A stretch of DNA of 7,947 bases from contig DAOVUO010000097.1 in the NCBI GenBank assembly GCA_030632545.1, positions 1-7,947 of the forward strand, read 5' to 3'. The position numbers and the translations under genes were made by a program. Source of the DNA: Bacteroidales bacterium (GTDB taxonomy: Bacteria; Bacteroidota; Bacteroidia; Bacteroidales; DYOH01). Shown here piece by piece: positions 1 to 5,090 of this stretch (its first letter is position 1; each line of letters begins with the position of its first letter). The notes under the pieces are model-generated. The model had not been told where the DNA came from. It ran no database searches and saw nothing but the letters and a program-made list of their open reading frames with translations.

Positions 1-214
1 ATAATTTTCTGCGAGATAAGAAATTACGAACTCTATCAACAGGAAAGTAACTGTTTATTATTCCCATTAAAAAAATAACAATAAACAGTAAAATAAGAAT
101 TTTAATACTGTCGTAAATAAAAAAGTTTAAAGCTTTTGCTAAATGACTCTCAGTAGAAAAATCAAGAATTAGGAAAACAAACCAATCAGCAAAATTTTGT
201 AGCCAATCAAACAT
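1..214 (-). CDS. Permease, ArsP/DUF318-like, N-terminal fragment (cut by window edge)
   Basis: An open frame of 71 codons starts with ATG at 214-212 and reads without a stop to the left window edge, so only the N-terminus is visible. It begins [11 protein letters not shown]. An amphipathic N-terminal stretch is followed by a strongly hydrophobic segment at about residues 36-55 and then [19 protein letters not shown]. This pattern (a hydrophobic helix ending in G-I-I-N-S-Y-F-P followed by R-x-R-x-F/Y-L) is what I associate with the DUF318/ArsP_1 permease family, whose full members have about 300-350 residues and several membrane helices. Some family members export trivalent organoarsenicals; others are uncharacterised. 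The start overlaps the acr3 stop by 8 bp (ATGTTTGA), so translation is probably coupled and the gene belongs to the ars operon. The family call rests on recognition of a short N-terminus. The diagnostic cysteine-containing core lies outside the window. Confidence 0.62.
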   Translation of the reverse strand, partial: MFDWLQNFADWFVFLILDFSTESHLAKALNFFIYDSIKILILLFIVIFLMGIINSYFPVDRVRNFLSRRKL

Positions 215-1253
215 AATTTTTAAAATATTTAGCCTTAAGTTTTAAAGATACTTGCACTAAAGCAATCAAAACTGGAACTTCAACTAAAGGGCCAATTACA
301 GTAGCAAAAGCTTCGCCCGAATTAATACCAAAAACAGCAATTGCCATAGCTATAGCTAATTCAAAATTATTACTAGCCGCTGTAAACGAAAGTGTTGCAG
401 TTTTTTCGTAATCAGTACCCATTTTCATACTAATGAAAAAGGACACAAAAAACATTACAACAAAATAAATCACTAAGGGAATAGCAATACGCAGCACATC
501 GAGTGGCAACATTACAATATAATCACCTTTTAACGAAAACATTACTAATATTGTAAACAAAAGGGCAATTAAAGTTAATGGACTAATTTTGGGAATAAAT
601 TTACGCTGATACCAGTTTTTATCCTTTATTTTCACAAGAAAATATCTAGTCAGCATTCCAGCAATAAAAGGAATACCAAGATATATAGCTACACTCTCAG
701 CTATTTGTCCCATACTTATATCAATTTCGCTACTCGCCAATCCGAATTTCTCTGGCAAAACTGTAATGAAAAAATAGGCATAAATTGAGAAAAAAAGTAC
801 TTGAAATATACTATTAAAAGCTACTAATCCAGCCGCATATTCCGTGTCGCCTTTTGCTAAATCATTCCAAACTATAACCATAGCAATACATCGAGCTAAG
901 CCAATAAGAATTAAACCTACCATATAATGAGGATAATCACTTAAAAATGTTATTGCAAGAACAAACATTAATACAGGGCCAATTATCCAATTTTGAACTA
1001 GAGAAAATAACAATACTTTACGGTTACGGAATACGTCTGTGAGTTCTTCGTATTTTACTTTTGCTAAAGGCGGATACATCATAATAATTAGGCCGATAGC
1101 GATTGGTATATTGGTTGTTCCGCTGCTCATTGAATTCCAAAAATTGGCAAACGAAGGAAAAAAGAAGCCTGCACCTACTCCAATAAACATGGCTAAAAAT
1201 ATCCAGAGAGTTAGATATTGGTCGAGGAATTTAAGTCTTTTTTGTGAAGTCAT
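207..1253 (-). CDS. acr3: Arsenite efflux permease Acr3
   Basis: A 348-residue polytopic inner-membrane protein of the ACR3 (arsenical resistance-3, BASS superfamily) type, which exports arsenite from the cytosol using the proton-motive force. About ten hydrophobic segments span the length, matching the ten-helix family topology and usual size of 340-400 residues. Family signatures visible include [14 protein letters not shown] (about 58-71), [10 protein letters not shown] (88-97), the [19 protein letters not shown] block (118-136) with the conserved cysteine C122, NNFELA (295-300) and [10 protein letters not shown] (321-330). In characterised Acr3 proteins a cysteine in the fourth helix and a conserved glutamate near the C-terminus are essential. 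C122 fits the cysteine; E298 and E325 are candidates for the glutamate. The ATG at 1253 lies 3 bp after the thioredoxin stop, and the 3' end overlaps the next permease by 8 bp. Function is confident; its membership of the arsR-headed operon follows from the packing. Confidence 0.95.
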   Translation of the reverse strand: MTSQKRLKFLDQYLTLWIFLAMFIGVGAGFFFPSFANFWNSMSSGTTNIPIAIGLIIMMYPPLAKVKYEELTDVFRNRKVLLFSLVQNWIIGPVLMFVLAITFLSDYPHYMVGLILIGLARCIAMVIVWNDLAKGDTEYAAGLVAFNSIFQVLFFSIYAYFFITVLPEKFGLASSEIDISMGQIAESVAIYLGIPFIAGMLTRYFLVKIKDKNWYQRKFIPKISPLTLIALLFTILVMFSLKGDYIVMLPLDVLRIAIPLVIYFVVMFFVSFFISMKMGTDYEKTATLSFTAASNNFELAIAMAIAVFGINSGEAFATVIGPLVEVPVLIALVQVSLKLKAKYFKNYV

Positions 1254-1256
1254 TCT

Positions 1257-1754
1257 TTATTTCTTAGATTCATTTACAAACAAAAGCTCGTCAATTTTTG
1301 TTTGTAAGTCTTCAGTTGAGAGAAATCCAATATGTCTGAAAACTTCTTTACCTTGTATATTTAAGATTATTTGAACTGGAATTGCATTAAGCTCAAAATA
1401 CTTAGCTGCTTTTTTTCCATCGTCGTTTGTAATATTAAAAATCTGGATATTAAGCTTTTCCTTGTAAATTTCTTTAATTTCGACCAACACTGTATCCATT
1501 TTCCTACACGGAATACATCCATTCGCACCAAGTTCAATCAAACTAAGCTCAAAATCTCTGTTAGAGTGTGAATTATTATAGCCTTGCATAAATGCCAAAG
1601 TATCGGAATAATTTAGCTCAACATTTGAATTTAGTAGTTGATATTTAGCAATTAAGCATTGCAAATTATCGCGCTGAAAATACAAAACTACAAAAGCAAC
1701 AAAAAACAGTAATACAACAATTTTAGAAACTATTGTTTTGTTCAGAGTACTCAT
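1257..1754 (-). CDS. Membrane-anchored thioredoxin-family protein
   Basis: A 165-residue protein with one N-terminal hydrophobic segment (about 11-26, preceded by lysines) that should act as an uncleaved anchor or signal and place the rest on the periplasmic side. The thioredoxin domain covers about 68-160. It has a beta strand LSLIELGAN, the redox motif C80-I-P-C83 followed by R-K-M-D, and the cis-proline loop A-I-P126 before a strand and GKEVFRHIGF. CxPC in front of a cis-Pro loop is the standard disulfide-exchange arrangement. A further cysteine, C33, sits just outside the membrane segment. The ATG overlaps the upstream rhodanese stop as ATGA (1751-1754) and the stop is 3 bp before acr3, so it is translationally embedded in the ars operon. 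Its exact substrate is not shown by the sequence. Likely partners are the rhodanese-like protein, ArsF, or the arsenical exporters. Confidence 0.85.
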   Translation of the reverse strand: MSTLNKTIVSKIVVLLFFVAFVVLYFQRDNLQCLIAKYQLLNSNVELNYSDTLAFMQGYNNSHSNRDFELSLIELGANGCIPCRKMDTVLVEIKEIYKEKLNIQIFNITNDDGKKAAKYFELNAIPVQIILNIQGKEVFRHIGFLSTEDLQTKIDELLFVNESKK

Positions 1755-2191
1755 TGATTTATAAAATTATAGGCATTATTTCCACGCAAATATTCGGCTA
1801 ATCCAATTAAACCATCGGTAAGATATTTAACCTGATAACCTTGAGTTTTCAAATATGTCATAGCTATTATTGCTCTATCTTTATGCGGACAGGCAGTTAC
1901 AATTATCTTCTTTTTGTCGAGTTTGCTCAAATTATTAGGTAAATCGGGTAAAGGAATACTAATTGCAATCGGCATATTCCACGATTTGTATTCCTCTTCA
2001 AACCTAATGTCAATCAACTGAGCTTTATTGTCGTTCAACAAACGAACAAGCTCCTTGCTCTTAATTTTCATGTCGGTTCGCGACTCATAATCGTAGTTCA
2101 ACAGATAATTTTCCAGACTTAATTCTTGTGCCGATGCACATGACGAAAATAGTAAGCTAATTGCCAAAAAGACTAAACTAATTCTATTCAT
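1751..2191 (-). CDS. Exported rhodanese-like domain protein (probable lipoprotein)
   Basis: A 146-residue protein starting at the ATG 2191-2189, chosen because it gives a clean signal peptide (MNRISLVFLAISLLFSSC). The longer in-frame opening to 2287 would add 32 non-signal residues and overlap arsG. LFSSC18 could be a lipobox, and ASA-Q (19-22) a signal peptidase I site; either way the domain is exported. The rhodanese fold runs from about 40 to 140. Seen are the N-terminal L-I-D-I-R motif (59-63) followed by EEEY, and the active-site loop C101-P-H-K-D-R106-A between a strand (KKIIVTA) and a helix. Arginine at Cys+5 indicates a six-residue sulfurtransferase-type loop and not the seven-residue CX5R loop of Cdc25/Acr2 phosphatases and arsenate reductases. 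The usual glycine at Cys+3 is lysine here. The gene starts 26 bp after the arsG stop and overlaps the thioredoxin start by 4 bp. Persulfide or thiol chemistry on the periplasmic side is inferred. Confidence 0.85.
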   Translation of the reverse strand: MNRISLVFLAISLLFSSCASAQELSLENYLLNYDYESRTDMKIKSKELVRLLNDNKAQLIDIRFEEEYKSWNMPIAISIPLPDLPNNLSKLDKKKIIVTACPHKDRAIIAMTYLKTQGYQVKYLTDGLIGLAEYLRGNNAYNFINQ

Positions 2192-2217
2192 TCTCTTAAT
2201 TGTTAAAATGTAAAACA

Positions 2218-2913
2218 TCAAAATAAAAAACTTAAATAATATACTCCAACTGTAATAAATACTATGGCTACAACACGCCGAAACCAAATTTCAAAAACTT
2301 TAATTTTATTGTACATCCCTCCTACTCCGCCTATTGTAAATGCAATTATCCAAGCAAAAATAATAACGGGTAAGCCAGTTGCAATAGCAAAAATTAAGGG
2401 TAGAAACAATCCAGTAGCACTCGAAATTGTCATTGGAATAAGCATACCAAAATAAAGGACACCACTATACGGGCAAAAAGCAAGCGCAAAAACAATTCCG
2501 AGTAAAAGTACGCCCCAAAAACTCGAATAGCTCTTTTCTTGTACCTTTTCGCTCAATTTACCTATGCCAGGAAATTTTATGTTTATAAAATCCAACATAA
2601 ATATCCCAACTATAATCAGTATTGGACCAAGCAGTTTTTCGCCCCATTTTTGCACAAAGCCCGAAATCTCAAACTGACTAGCTCCAAAATAAAAAACTAA
2701 ACCAATTGCTGTGTAAGTAATTGCTCTTCCAAGTGTATAAATTAAACCATTTATAAAAACCTTCTTTCGGTTTTCAATGTCCTTTCCTATATAGGCAATT
2801 GCAGTAATATTGGTTGCCAAAGGGCACGGACTAATAGCTGTCATTAAACCCAGCAAAAAGGCAGATAGCACATGTAATTGCGTATTTTCAAATAATGATT
2901 GTAAAAACTCCAT
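2218..2913 (-). CDS. arsG: ArsG-family permease (CcdA/DsbD-like transmembrane protein)
   Basis: A 231-residue integral membrane protein with about six hydrophobic helices (roughly 14-40, 52-76, 94-110, 133-160, 165-195, 212-230). It belongs to the cytochrome c biogenesis/DsbD transmembrane superfamily. Each half carries a membrane-embedded Cys-Pro: S-P-C30-P-L-A-T in helix 1 and F-C147-P-Y-S-G in helix 4, the pseudo-symmetric pair that shuttles electrons in CcdA and DsbD. Placed directly after arsE- and arsF-like genes, it matches ArsG of the arsEFG system first described (from memory) in Shewanella putrefaciens, where ArsG is reported to export trivalent aromatic aminoarsenicals. The start at 2913 is 11 bp after the arsF stop. 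Helices are well defined and the family call is good. Whether it moves arsenicals, electrons, or both cannot be decided from the sequence. Confidence 0.85.
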   Translation of the reverse strand: MEFLQSLFENTQLHVLSAFLLGLMTAISPCPLATNITAIAYIGKDIENRKKVFINGLIYTLGRAITYTAIGLVFYFGASQFEISGFVQKWGEKLLGPILIIVGIFMLDFINIKFPGIGKLSEKVQEKSYSSFWGVLLLGIVFALAFCPYSGVLYFGMLIPMTISSATGLFLPLIFAIATGLPVIIFAWIIAFTIGGVGGMYNKIKVFEIWFRRVVAIVFITVGVYYLSFLF

Positions 2914-2924
2914 AAATACGCTAT

Positions 2925-3353
2925 TTAAAGCAATTCGTCTACAACTGATTTAATTTTTGACTTTAATTTATCGGGGTTAGTAGTTGCGTACATAAATGCA
3001 TCTGTTGTAAGATTTGCTCTTTGCTCACCTTTTAAAATTAATAATGTTTGACCTGAAACCTGCTTCTTTTTGGCAAGCTCCTCTCCTACTTTCTCATCTA
3101 AATTTACTTCAATAAATACAATTTTACCCGATTCCATTTTTTCGGGATATAATTCCAATAAAGCCTTTTCGGTCTGTTCCTGAACAGTTACACAAGTATG
3201 ACATCTTCTGCTGTAATGAAAATAATAAACCTCAACTACTTGATTTGCATTAGTAATTGTAGTCGAATTATTTTCATTTGCTTGATTGTTTGAACAAGCA
3301 GAAATACTTAATGAAATAAGAATTAGTGGGATTAATAATGCAGTTTTTTTCAT
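2925..3353 (-). CDS. arsF: ArsF-family thioredoxin-fold lipoprotein
   Basis: A 142-residue protein. Residues 1-19 form a signal peptide ending in the lipobox I-S-A-C20, followed by a low-complexity Asn/Thr linker (22-37). The rest should therefore be a lipid-anchored domain outside the cytoplasm. The domain starts with strand VVEVYYFH and the motif H46-Y-S-R-R-C51-H-T-C54, a CxxC in thioredoxin-fold position, then a helix, IVFIEVNLDEK, and a C-terminal half typical of ArsF proteins (about 100-150 residues). ArsF is described together with ArsE as needed for reduction of the nitro group of nitrophenylarsenicals such as roxarsone, with ArsG exporting the product. Gaps are 11 bp to arsE and 11 bp to arsG, so the three genes are co-transcribed. 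The lipobox is odd for a reductase expected to work in the cytosol; see findings. Confidence 0.85.
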   Translation of the reverse strand: MKKTALLIPLILISLSISACSNNQANENNSTTITNANQVVEVYYFHYSRRCHTCVTVQEQTEKALLELYPEKMESGKIVFIEVNLDEKVGEELAKKKQVSGQTLLILKGEQRANLTTDAFMYATTNPDKLKSKIKSVVDELL

Positions 3354-3364
3354 TTTGTAATTAT

Positions 3365-3598
3365 TTAATTCGATAAAAATTCAAGTATTTCTTTTTCAGA
3401 AGGAACACGCCCTTTACTCACAATTTTTTCATCAACCAAGAGCCCTGGGGTTGCCATTATATTATATTCCATAATTTCAGCAATATCCTCAATCTTGATA
3501 ATATTAGCCTCAATTGCATTAGTTTCCACGACTCGTCTAACTCTAGCTTCTAAAGTTTTACAATTTTTACATCCTGTACCTAAAATTTTCACTTCCAT
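3365..3598 (-). CDS. arsE: ArsE-type small thioredoxin (CxxC redox protein)
   Basis: A 77-residue protein with no signal peptide, hence cytosolic. It has the compact thioredoxin fold of the MTH895/thioredoxin_3 group: strand MEVKILGTG, motif C10-K-N-C13, helix KTLEARVRRVVE, strand ANIIKIED, the cis-proline loop A-T-P51-G, then LLVDEKIVSKG and a C-terminal helix. I chose the ATG at 3598 because it begins exactly at the first conserved strand; an upstream in-frame start at 3658 would add 20 unrelated residues and translate through the operator-like site at 3629-3648. It is the first structural gene after arsR and lies 11 bp before arsF, the arsE-arsF-arsG order of the known aromatic-arsenical module. 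Its role there is thiol electron donation or nitro reduction with ArsF, known from the family and not shown here. Close relatives exist outside ars operons, so the symbol depends on context. Confidence 0.83.
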   Translation of the reverse strand: MEVKILGTGCKNCKTLEARVRRVVETNAIEANIIKIEDIAEIMEYNIMATPGLLVDEKIVSKGRVPSEKEILEFLSN

Positions 3599-3628
3599 AT
3601 CTACTTTATTTATATACAATAATTTCGC

Positions 3629-3648
3629 ATTTCGCAAAACAACGAAAC
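3629..3648. promoter_or_regulatory. Second ArsR operator-like site in the arsR-arsE gap
   Basis: An imperfect palindrome, TTTCG-8 nt-CGAAA (core 3630-3647), has the same arm sequence and exactly the same arm spacing as the perfect palindrome before arsR. Aligned over 20 bp the two sites agree at 15 positions in one orientation. They also share the 12-bp string ACGAAACAAATA on one flank (3642-3653 here, 3984-3995 at the first site). It lies 31-50 bp upstream of the arsE ATG and 17 bp after the arsR stop. An ArsR site here would give arsEFG and downstream genes their own regulated promoter, or act as a roadblock. Repression at this site is inferred from the similarity alone. Confidence 0.6.
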
Positions 3649-3664
3649 AAATACTCAAAATTTT

Positions 3665-3970
3665 TTACTCACCAAATAGCTTTACAAACAATTGCTTTGC
3701 TTCATTCCAGTTATCGGTATTTAAACAATACCTAATTTTAGGATATTCAATATTTCCTTGTATTAAGCCAGCATTTTTCAACTCTTTTAAATGCTGAGAA
3801 AGTGTAGAACGTGCTATTGGTAGTATTTTATCTAAATCACCACTAAAACAGCATGCTTTACTTGCCAGAAAATTAAGAATATACACTCTAATAGGATGAG
3901 ACATAGCTTTGGCGTACCTCGCCAACTTCTCTTGCTCATTGCTTATTACTTTTTCTGAATCAATTTGCAT
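3665..3970 (-). CDS. arsR: ArsR-family winged-helix repressor
   Basis: A 101-residue arsenic-responsive repressor, starting at the ATG 3970-3968. An in-frame GTG at 3985 would extend it by 5 residues but lies inside the palindromic operator, so ATG is preferred. The ArsR/SmtB fold is clear: AKAMSHPIRVYILNFL (helices 1-2), the short helix with vicinal cysteines A-C-C-F-S-G-D-L, the recognition helix IARSTLSQHLKELKNAGLI, and the wing IEYPKIRYCLN. Counted from the ATG, cysteines are C40, C41 and C82. They replace the ELCVCDL box of the E. coli type and are the likely As(III) ligands; release of DNA on As(III) binding is known for the family. It heads the operon whose next genes are arsE, arsF and arsG. 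Autoregulation is strongly suggested by the operator abutting its start codon. Confidence 0.92.
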   Translation of the reverse strand: MQIDSEKVISNEQEKLARYAKAMSHPIRVYILNFLASKACCFSGDLDKILPIARSTLSQHLKELKNAGLIQGNIEYPKIRYCLNTDNWNEAKQLFVKLFGE

Positions 3971-3990
3971 GTTTCGTGTTTTCACGAAAC
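3971..3990. promoter_or_regulatory. ArsR operator: perfect 8+4+8 palindrome
   Basis: GTTTCGTG, a 4-nt spacer (TTTT), then CACGAAAC: both 8-bp arms are perfectly complementary. The site directly abuts the arsR start codon and touches the -7 box, so a bound dimer would cover the transcription start region. Size, symmetry and position are those of ArsR/SmtB operators. Confidence 0.85.
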
Positions 3991-3997
3991 AAATATA
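3990..3997 (-). promoter_or_regulatory. Predicted -7 box of the arsR operon promoter
   Basis: On the minus strand this reads TATATTTG, an exact match to the TAnnTTTG -7 element of Bacteroidota housekeeping promoters. It ends one base inside the operator. Transcription would start about 5-8 nt further on, at about 3982-3985, giving a leader of only about 12-15 nt in front of the arsR ATG. I see no convincing TTTG -33 element at the usual 19-21-bp spacing. Confidence 0.55.
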
Positions 3998-4128
3998 GTG
4001 AGTTTTATTAAAAATAAAAAAGAAACACTAGGATTTTAATTAATTATTCGTTATTTTTTGAAACAAATTTCGTAACAATTTATTAATTTATTCGTAAACA
4101 GCATCTAATTATCAAACAACTTACTAAA

Positions 4129-5001
4129 ATGAAAAAACTAACACTAGCAACGCTATTTATTGTAGTAGTCCTACTTTCATGCAATACAAAATCGTGGAAA
4201 GAGCTTAAAAATGAGGATGATTTATTAGCTTATGAGGAGTTTTTAAGCAATAAACCAGAAACGGAACATAAAGATTCAATTATGTTACTTATGGCAAATA
4301 TTGAGTGGAAAAGCGTAATTAAAAACAATACTATTGGCTCTATCGACTCTTTTGAACTAAAATATGCTGGCATTGAGGAATATATAAATTCCATTTCAAA
4401 TCAAAAGAAAAAAATAATATGGGAAAATTGTATGAAAACAAATACAATTAAAGCCTATCAGAATTTTGTTTTAAACAACAAACAGAGCAGTTATTTAAAC
4501 ATCGCAAATAAAAAAATTGAGAAATTAGAGTGGCTTGAAATTAAATATAAAAACAATCACACTGACTATCTAGGCTTTATAGCAAAATATTCTTTTAAAA
4601 ATTATAAAGATAGTATTGGTTTTAAACTAAGTTTCAGAGATTTTATTGGTTATTCTGTAAGTTTTGAAAGCAATGAGTTAGAAGAAAACAGTACGTCGGA
4701 AATTATTACTTTAGATTTTAATTCAGACGGTGAACTTACAGGCGTATATGATGGAACTGAAGACAGTGAAGATTACTTAGTTGGCTGGGGAGGAGAAATT
4801 AGAGGTAATTTTGACGACCATGGCTTGGGGGGCATTGAGCAAAGGCTAACAGAATTTAGCGATGAAGAAGAATTTGAAGCGGAAGAATGGTCTGATTTTA
4901 ATTTAAATTTTAATGATAACGAATTTTTACTTGAAACACCAGAAAGAAAATACTCTTTAAGTAAATTTGAACAATTAATAGAAAGACAAGCAGTACAATA
5001 A
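4129..5001 (+). CDS. Lipoprotein of unknown function with Trp-delimited helical repeats
   Basis: I do not recognise this 290-residue protein as a named family. Residues 1-17 form a signal peptide with a good lipobox (L-L-S-C18), so it should be a lipid-anchored envelope protein. Residues 23-135 consist of three helical units of 37-38 residues bounded by tryptophans W23, W60, W98 and W135. The first and third share a Y-x-x-F-hydrophobic-x-N-K pattern (AYEEFLSNK, AYQNFVLNNK) reminiscent of TPR-like repeats in Bacteroidota lipoproteins. The C-terminal part (about 150-290) looks beta-rich. It contains a calcium-loop-like D196-x-N-x-D200-G-x-L and a very acidic patch at 242-256. It is divergent from arsR with a 138-bp spacer in which I found no clear promoter for it, and it ends at the terminator hairpin 9 bp downstream. 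Nothing links it to arsenic apart from adjacency. The reading frame and signal peptide make it a secure gene. Confidence 0.85.
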   Translation: MKKLTLATLFIVVVLLSCNTKSWKELKNEDDLLAYEEFLSNKPETEHKDSIMLLMANIEWKSVIKNNTIGSIDSFELKYAGIEEYINSISNQKKKIIWENCMKTNTIKAYQNFVLNNKQSSYLNIANKKIEKLEWLEIKYKNNHTDYLGFIAKYSFKNYKDSIGFKLSFRDFIGYSVSFESNELEENSTSEIITLDFNSDGELTGVYDGTEDSEDYLVGWGGEIRGNFDDHGLGGIEQRLTEFSDEEEFEAEEWSDFNLNFNDNEFLLETPERKYSLSKFEQLIERQAVQ

Positions 5002-5009
5002 ATAAAAAA

Positions 5010-5037
5010 CCGAACCGCTTACATTATAGCGGTTCGG
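5010..5037. terminator. Bidirectional intrinsic terminator between convergent genes
   Basis: A perfect 10-bp stem (CCGAACCGCT at 5010-5019 with AGCGGTTCGG at 5028-5037) closes an 8-nt loop. On the minus strand the stem is followed immediately by TTTTTTATT (5009-5001), a canonical terminator for the Omp85 gene. On the plus strand a run of nine T (5051-5059) follows 13 nt after the stem and serves the lipoprotein gene less ideally. It sits between the two converging stop codons (5001 and 5091). Confidence 0.9.
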
Positions 5038-5090
5038 CATTATACTATAATTTTTTTTTAACAAAATTAATAGCAGTTTAGTAAAAAGTC

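Noticed and set aside
1039..1374. Plus-strand open frame of 111 codons over acr3 and the thioredoxin gene
   Set aside because: It is the antisense shadow of two well-supported genes and has no recognisable domain.
2192..2287. Longer N-terminus of the rhodanese-like protein
   Set aside because: It would overlap the arsG 3' end by 70 bp and put 32 residues in front of a good signal peptide; the ATG at 2191 is the better start.
3599..3658. 20-residue N-terminal extension of ArsE
   Set aside because: The extension translates through the operator-like palindrome and has no similarity to thioredoxin-fold starts; the conserved strand begins at the ATG 3598.
3971..3985. GTG start of arsR at 3985
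   Set aside because: It lies inside the perfect palindromic operator and only 5 codons before a good ATG.
4060..4075. GAAACAAATTTCGTAAC upstream of the lipoprotein gene as a third ArsR site
   Set aside because: The arms face the wrong way and the spacing differs from the two matched sites; only short AT-rich similarity remains.
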